NCBI GenBank assembly: GCA_028288645.1
Contig: JAQBNJ010000007.1
Coordinates: 1 to 9,498 of the forward strand
Direction of reading: 5' to 3'
Origin: Sediminibacterium sp.
GTDB taxonomy: Bacteria; Bacteroidota; Bacteroidia; Chitinophagales; Chitinophagaceae
DNA: 9,498 nucleotides
Shown here: positions 6,109 to 9,498 of the stretch, in pieces
Numbering within the stretch: position 1 is the stretch's first letter
Layout: every line of letters starts with the position of its first letter
Notes under the pieces: generated by a model
What the model saw: only the letters and a program-made list of their open reading frames with translations
Told to the model about the DNA's origin: nothing
The model's database searches: none
Made by a program: the position numbers and the translations under genes

Positions 6109-8547
6109 TTGTTTGTTGAAGTCATCATACCTCTTGCTTTACCTAAAAATTATACATGGGCAGTTCCTGTATCTATGCAGGATGCCATACAACCCGGTAT
6201 TCGCGTAGAAGTAGTGTTGGGAAAGAATAAGAGATACGCAGGCATCGTAAAAAAAATAGTTGCGAAACCGGAAGCATTTCAGCCAAAAGAGATCCTGAAT
6301 GTACTGGATGCCGAACCATTGGTTTATTTCAAACAATTGCAACTCTGGGAATGGATAGCACAATATTATATGTGCAGCGAAGGCGAAGTGATGCAGGCCG
6401 CCATACCTGCCAATCTCAAATTATCAAGCGAAAGCATTTTAATATGGAACGAAGAAAGAAGTTATGATTTCAGTGACCTCTCTGATTCGGAGTATCTGGT
6501 TGCCGAAGCATTGGAAATGAAAAAAGAACTAAGGCTGGGTGAAGTGCAACAACTGTTAGATGCATCGAATGTATATCCTGTTATAAAAAAACTGATCGAG
6601 AAAGGGGTTTGTCATGTGTGGGAGGAGTTGAAAGAAAAATATAAAGCAAAAACGGAGACCTATATCACGCTTAATACCATTTATCACAACGAAGATAAAT
6701 TAGCCGACCTGCTCAATAACTGGAGTAAAGCGCCCAAGCAAATGGAACTGCTGCTCTCCTATCTGCACCTGGTAAAAACAGAAGGTGAAGTAACACAGCC
6801 GCAACTGCTGAAGAAATCAAACGCAACAGCTGCACAATTAAAGGGGTTGTGTGATAAAGGAATTTTGCTTGCTGAAAAAAGAGCCACCGACAGGATCCGG
6901 TCACTTCCAAAAGATATTCAGATCGATTTTATTTTATCGGAAGCACAGGAAACAGCATTGGCTGAAGTGAGAAAAGGTTTCACAGAAAGGCCTGTTTGTT
7001 TGCTGCATGGCGTTACAGCAAGCGGCAAGACTGAATTGTACACCAAATTGATCGAAGAATATATCCTGCAGGGAAAACAGGTACTGTATATGTTACCAGA
7101 GATCGCGCTCACGGCTCAGATCATCCGGAGATTGCAGAAACATTTTGGCGGATATATTACGATCTATCATTCCAAATTTAATCCCAATGAACGGGTAGAG
7201 ATATGGAACAAAATAAAAAGCGGTGAAACAAAAGTGGTGCTGGGCGCACGCTCTTCGCTTTTTCTTCCATTCAAAGATCTTGGCTTAATTATAGCTGATG
7301 AAGAGCATGATGCCTCCTATAAACAACAGGAGCCTGCGCCACGTTACCATGCAAGGGATGCAGCCATTTATTATGCTTCGTTAACCAACGCCAATGTATT
7401 GCTTGGCAGCGCTACCCCATCCATCGAAAGCTATTACAATTGTGAACAGCATAAATATTCGTTGGTAAGATTAGATGAACGGTACGGGAAAGTAGAACTG
7501 CCACAGATCTCCGTTATCGATCTCAAAAAAATTCCCACCAAAGAAAAAGGGAAGATCGCATTGACACCAATGCTGATCAGCGCCATCGAAACATCTTTGC
7601 AGCAGAAAAAACAGGTGATCTTATTTCAGAACCGGAGAGGTTATTCGCCCTACCTGATCTGCAATACCTGTGGATGGATACCCCAATGCCAGCATTGCGA
7701 TGTAACGCTTACCTATCACAAAGCGAAGAATGCACTGACCTGTCATTACTGCGGCACGTCATATCCCGTGATCAATACCTGTGCAGCATGTGGCAGCCAT
7801 AATTTCAATCAAAAGAATTTCGGCACGGAAAAAATTGAAGAACTGGTAGCAGAAACTTTTCCAAATGCCAAGATCTCGCGGATGGATTATGACAGTGTGA
7901 AAGGAAAGAACGACCATGATGCACTCATCAAGTTATTTGAACAGCAGCGGATAGATATTTTAGTAGGCACACAAATGGTAGTAAAAGGACTGGATTTTGA
8001 ACACGTGAATTTAGTCGGCATTATTGATGCGGATGGCATTTTAAATTTCACGGATTTCCGTGTGAATGAACGCGCTTTTCAATTAATGGAACAGGTGAGC
8101 GGCCGCGCCGGGAGGAAAGATGGGAAAGGAACGGTGTTGATACAGGTGAGTAATCCAGTACATCCCGTTCTACAGTTTGTGAAGGAACACGATTTTACAC
8201 GCCTCTTCCAATACGAGATAGCCAACAGGAAACAATTTGATTATCCTCCCTTCACACGGCTGATACAGGTTACTTTCAAACACAAGGAAAAACATCTTGC
8301 GGAAGAAGCGGCCAATATTATGATGCAGGGATTGAAAAAAGATTTTGGCGCTGAATGCAATGGTCCCGCGCAACCGGTTGTTGACCGCGTTCGCAATCAA
8401 TACCTTTGGGAGATCCTGATCAAATTGCCGAAAGACACCAGCCGTATCAATCTTTGTAAAAGAGAGATACAGCAGCAGGCCGTAATAATACAATCTAATA
8501 AACGGTATAGAAGCGTTACGATATTGCCGGATGTGGATCCTGTGTGA
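6109..8547 (+). CDS. priA: Primosomal protein N', replication-restart helicase PriA
   Basis: This 812-aa superfamily 2 3'-5' DNA helicase restarts stalled forks by loading the replicative helicase. The N-terminal DNA-binding domain starts FVEVIIPLALPKNYTWAVP. Walker A is GVTASGKT (301-308, K307) and the DEAH-type Walker B is DEEH (397-400). The PriA zinc module has all eight cysteines (C518, C521, C527, C530, C545, C548, C558, C561). QVSGRAGR (662-669) is helicase motif VI. It is longer than E. coli PriA (732 aa), mainly between the N-terminal and helicase domains. Start choice: an in-frame TGA at 6091-6093 bounds the gene on the left and there is no in-frame ATG before residue 23, which lies past the first conserved strand, so TTG 6109 is the likely start. 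No Shine-Dalgarno is apparent. It lies 56 bp after plsC and 45 bp before murB. Confidence 0.95.
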   Translation: MFVEVIIPLALPKNYTWAVPVSMQDAIQPGIRVEVVLGKNKRYAGIVKKIVAKPEAFQPKEILNVLDAEPLVYFKQLQLWEWIAQYYMCSEGEVMQAAIPANLKLSSESILIWNEERSYDFSDLSDSEYLVAEALEMKKELRLGEVQQLLDASNVYPVIKKLIEKGVCHVWEELKEKYKAKTETYITLNTIYHNEDKLADLLNNWSKAPKQMELLLSYLHLVKTEGEVTQPQLLKKSNATAAQLKGLCDKGILLAEKRATDRIRSLPKDIQIDFILSEAQETALAEVRKGFTERPVCLLHGVTASGKTELYTKLIEEYILQGKQVLYMLPEIALTAQIIRRLQKHFGGYITIYHSKFNPNERVEIWNKIKSGETKVVLGARSSLFLPFKDLGLIIADEEHDASYKQQEPAPRYHARDAAIYYASLTNANVLLGSATPSIESYYNCEQHKYSLVRLDERYGKVELPQISVIDLKKIPTKEKGKIALTPMLISAIETSLQQKKQVILFQNRRGYSPYLICNTCGWIPQCQHCDVTLTYHKAKNALTCHYCGTSYPVINTCAACGSHNFNQKNFGTEKIEELVAETFPNAKISRMDYDSVKGKNDHDALIKLFEQQRIDILVGTQMVVKGLDFEHVNLVGIIDADGILNFTDFRVNERAFQLMEQVSGRAGRKDGKGTVLIQVSNPVHPVLQFVKEHDFTRLFQYEIANRKQFDYPPFTRLIQVTFKHKEKHLAEEAANIMMQGLKKDFGAECNGPAQPVVDRVRNQYLWEILIKLPKDTSRINLCKREIQQQAVIIQSNKRYRSVTILPDVDPV

Positions 8548-8580
8548 GGATGCTGGATGCTGGATACTGGATGTTGGATA
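8548..8580 (+). repeat. Heptamer array 5: GGATRYT units between priA and murB
   Basis: Four full units begin at 8548, 8555, 8562 and 8569 (GGATGCT twice, GGATACT, GGATGTT), plus a partial GGATA. The array begins at the base immediately after the priA stop codon (8545-8547) and ends just before the murB ribosome binding site. No inverted arm is visible. Confidence 0.85.
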
Positions 8581-8581
8581 C

Positions 8582-8587
8582 AAGGAG
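8582..8587 (+). promoter_or_regulatory. Shine-Dalgarno site of murB
   Basis: AAGGAG sits 5 bases before the ATG at 8593. It is the only clear Shine-Dalgarno in the window; the other starts have purine-rich or AT-rich leaders. It fixes the murB start. Confidence 0.7.
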
Positions 8588-8592
8588 CAAGT

Positions 8593-9498
8593 ATGAAAAT
8601 ATTAGAGACCATATCGCTGAAACAGGTTAACAGTTTTGGTATTGATGTATCGGCAAGGTTCTTTGCAGGCTTTTCATCTGTGGATGAATTGGCTGAATTA
8701 TCGGAGGCGGCTTCTACCAATCAATATCCGACGCTGATCCTTGGTGGTGGCAGTAATATTTTATTCACAAAAGATTTCGATGGGCTGCTTTTAAAGAATG
8801 AATTGAAGGGAATTGAACTGGTGGGTGAAGACAAGGAGCATTGCTATGTAAAAGCGCATGCCGGCGAAAACTGGCACCGCTTTGTATTGCATTGCCTTGA
8901 GCACAATTATGCCGGCGTAGAGAATCTTAGCCTGATACCCGGAAATATAGGCGCTTCACCCATGCAGAATATCGGGGCCTATGGTGTTGAGATCAAAGAT
9001 GTGTTTCATGAACTGGAGGCCTGGCATTTGCAGGATCAGCGAATTCAGAAATTCAATGTATCCGATTGTGAGTTTGGTTATCGCGAAAGTGTATTCAAAA
9101 AAAAATACAAGGGCCAGTACGTTATACTGAATGTAACATTCCGCTTGCGCAGGCAGCCGGTATTTCACATTGAATATGGTGCGATTGAACAGGAACTTGC
9201 TAAAATGAATGTCCAGGAATTGTCTATTCAAAATATTTCGCAGGCCGTGATCAATATCCGGAGCAGTAAGTTGCCCGATCCTGCTATTGTTGGCAACGCA
9301 GGAAGTTTTTTTAAAAATCCTGTGATCCCTCAAACACAATACGATCAACTCAAACATTCATTTCCGGCAATACCAGGATATCCAGCAGGTGAAGGTTTTA
9401 TAAAAGTAGCTGCGGGCTGGCTGATAGAGCAATGCGGATGGAAAGGCTACCGCAAAGGAGATGCGGGTTGCTATGATAAACAGGCCTTGGTGTTGGTT
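8593..9498 (+). CDS. murB: UDP-N-acetylenolpyruvoylglucosamine reductase (MurB, type I), 3' truncated by window edge
   Basis: An open frame from ATG 8593 runs without a stop to the last base, giving 302 codons; about 40 more are expected compared with the 342-aa E. coli enzyme. MurB uses FAD and NADPH to reduce UDP-GlcNAc-enolpyruvate to UDP-MurNAc in the cytoplasm, an early peptidoglycan step. Visible motifs: an N-terminal NSFGIDVSARFF segment typical of the family, FAD-binding LGGGSN (50-55), SLIPGNIGASPMQNIGAYG (113-131), GYRES with R164 matching catalytic R159 of E. coli, and GNAGSFFKNP with S238 matching the proton-donating S229. The layout fits type I (E. coli-like) MurB. The C-terminal catalytic glutamate would lie beyond the window. 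It is 45 bp after priA and has its own Shine-Dalgarno; cotranscription with priA is likely but not shown. Confidence 0.95.
   Translation, partial: MKILETISLKQVNSFGIDVSARFFAGFSSVDELAELSEAASTNQYPTLILGGGSNILFTKDFDGLLLKNELKGIELVGEDKEHCYVKAHAGENWHRFVLHCLEHNYAGVENLSLIPGNIGASPMQNIGAYGVEIKDVFHELEAWHLQDQRIQKFNVSDCEFGYRESVFKKKYKGQYVILNVTFRLRRQPVFHIEYGAIEQELAKMNVQELSIQNISQAVINIRSSKLPDPAIVGNAGSFFKNPVIPQTQYDQLKHSFPAIPGYPAGEGFIKVAAGWLIEQCGWKGYRKGDAGCYDKQALVLV

Noticed and set aside
8170..8720. Minus-strand frames 8170-8583 and 8397-8720 across the priA-murB junction
   Set aside because: They are antisense to priA and murB; the repetitive IQHP/SS residues come from reading heptamer array 5 backwards.
8956..9357. 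Minus-strand 133-codon frame near the right edge
   Set aside because: It is antisense to murB, whose + strand frame carries clear FAD and catalytic motifs.

Overview
The window looks like chromosomal DNA from a Bacteroidota member, most plausibly Chitinophagales/Chitinophagaceae. This is inferred from protein style (OmpL-like porin, PriA and MurB variants), AT-rich leaders with little Shine-Dalgarno signal, and one exact TAnnTTTG-type -7 box; no database search was possible. All seven genes lie on the + strand, and both edges cut through a gene.

Left half (1-5137), nitrogen assimilation: the 3' end of gltB (glutamate synthase large subunit), complete gltD (small subunit), a strong intrinsic terminator, a very AT-rich leader, an Amt-family ammonium channel, a 244-bp structured spacer, and an OmpL-like beta-barrel porin followed by a second clear terminator. 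The likely logic is ammonium entry through the outer membrane (porin) and inner membrane (Amt), then fixation into glutamate by GOGAT working with a glutamine synthetase encoded elsewhere. No PII (glnK) gene lies next to amt, although the Amt C-terminal tail that PII normally contacts is conserved.

Right half (5267-9498), housekeeping: plsC (lysophosphatidate acyltransferase), priA (replication-restart helicase, apparently with a TTG start), and murB (UDP-N-acetylenolpyruvoylglucosamine reductase), whose 3' end is cut off by the window edge. murB has no stop inside the window and is annotated here from direct translation.

The most unusual feature is in the gene junctions. Four of the six (gltB/gltD, amt/porin, plsC/priA, priA/murB) carry short arrays with a strict 7-bp period, five arrays in all. 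Each array uses a different degenerate heptamer. Some are arranged as inverted arms, one has a unit consensus that is its own reverse complement, and they sit inside or directly against the 3' ends of genes. In gltB and plsC the array supplies the last codons of the protein. The amt/porin spacer also holds two exact copies of an 18-bp palindromic core, each enclosed by its own unrelated outer stem. No tRNA, rRNA, CRISPR array, IS element or phage gene was found.
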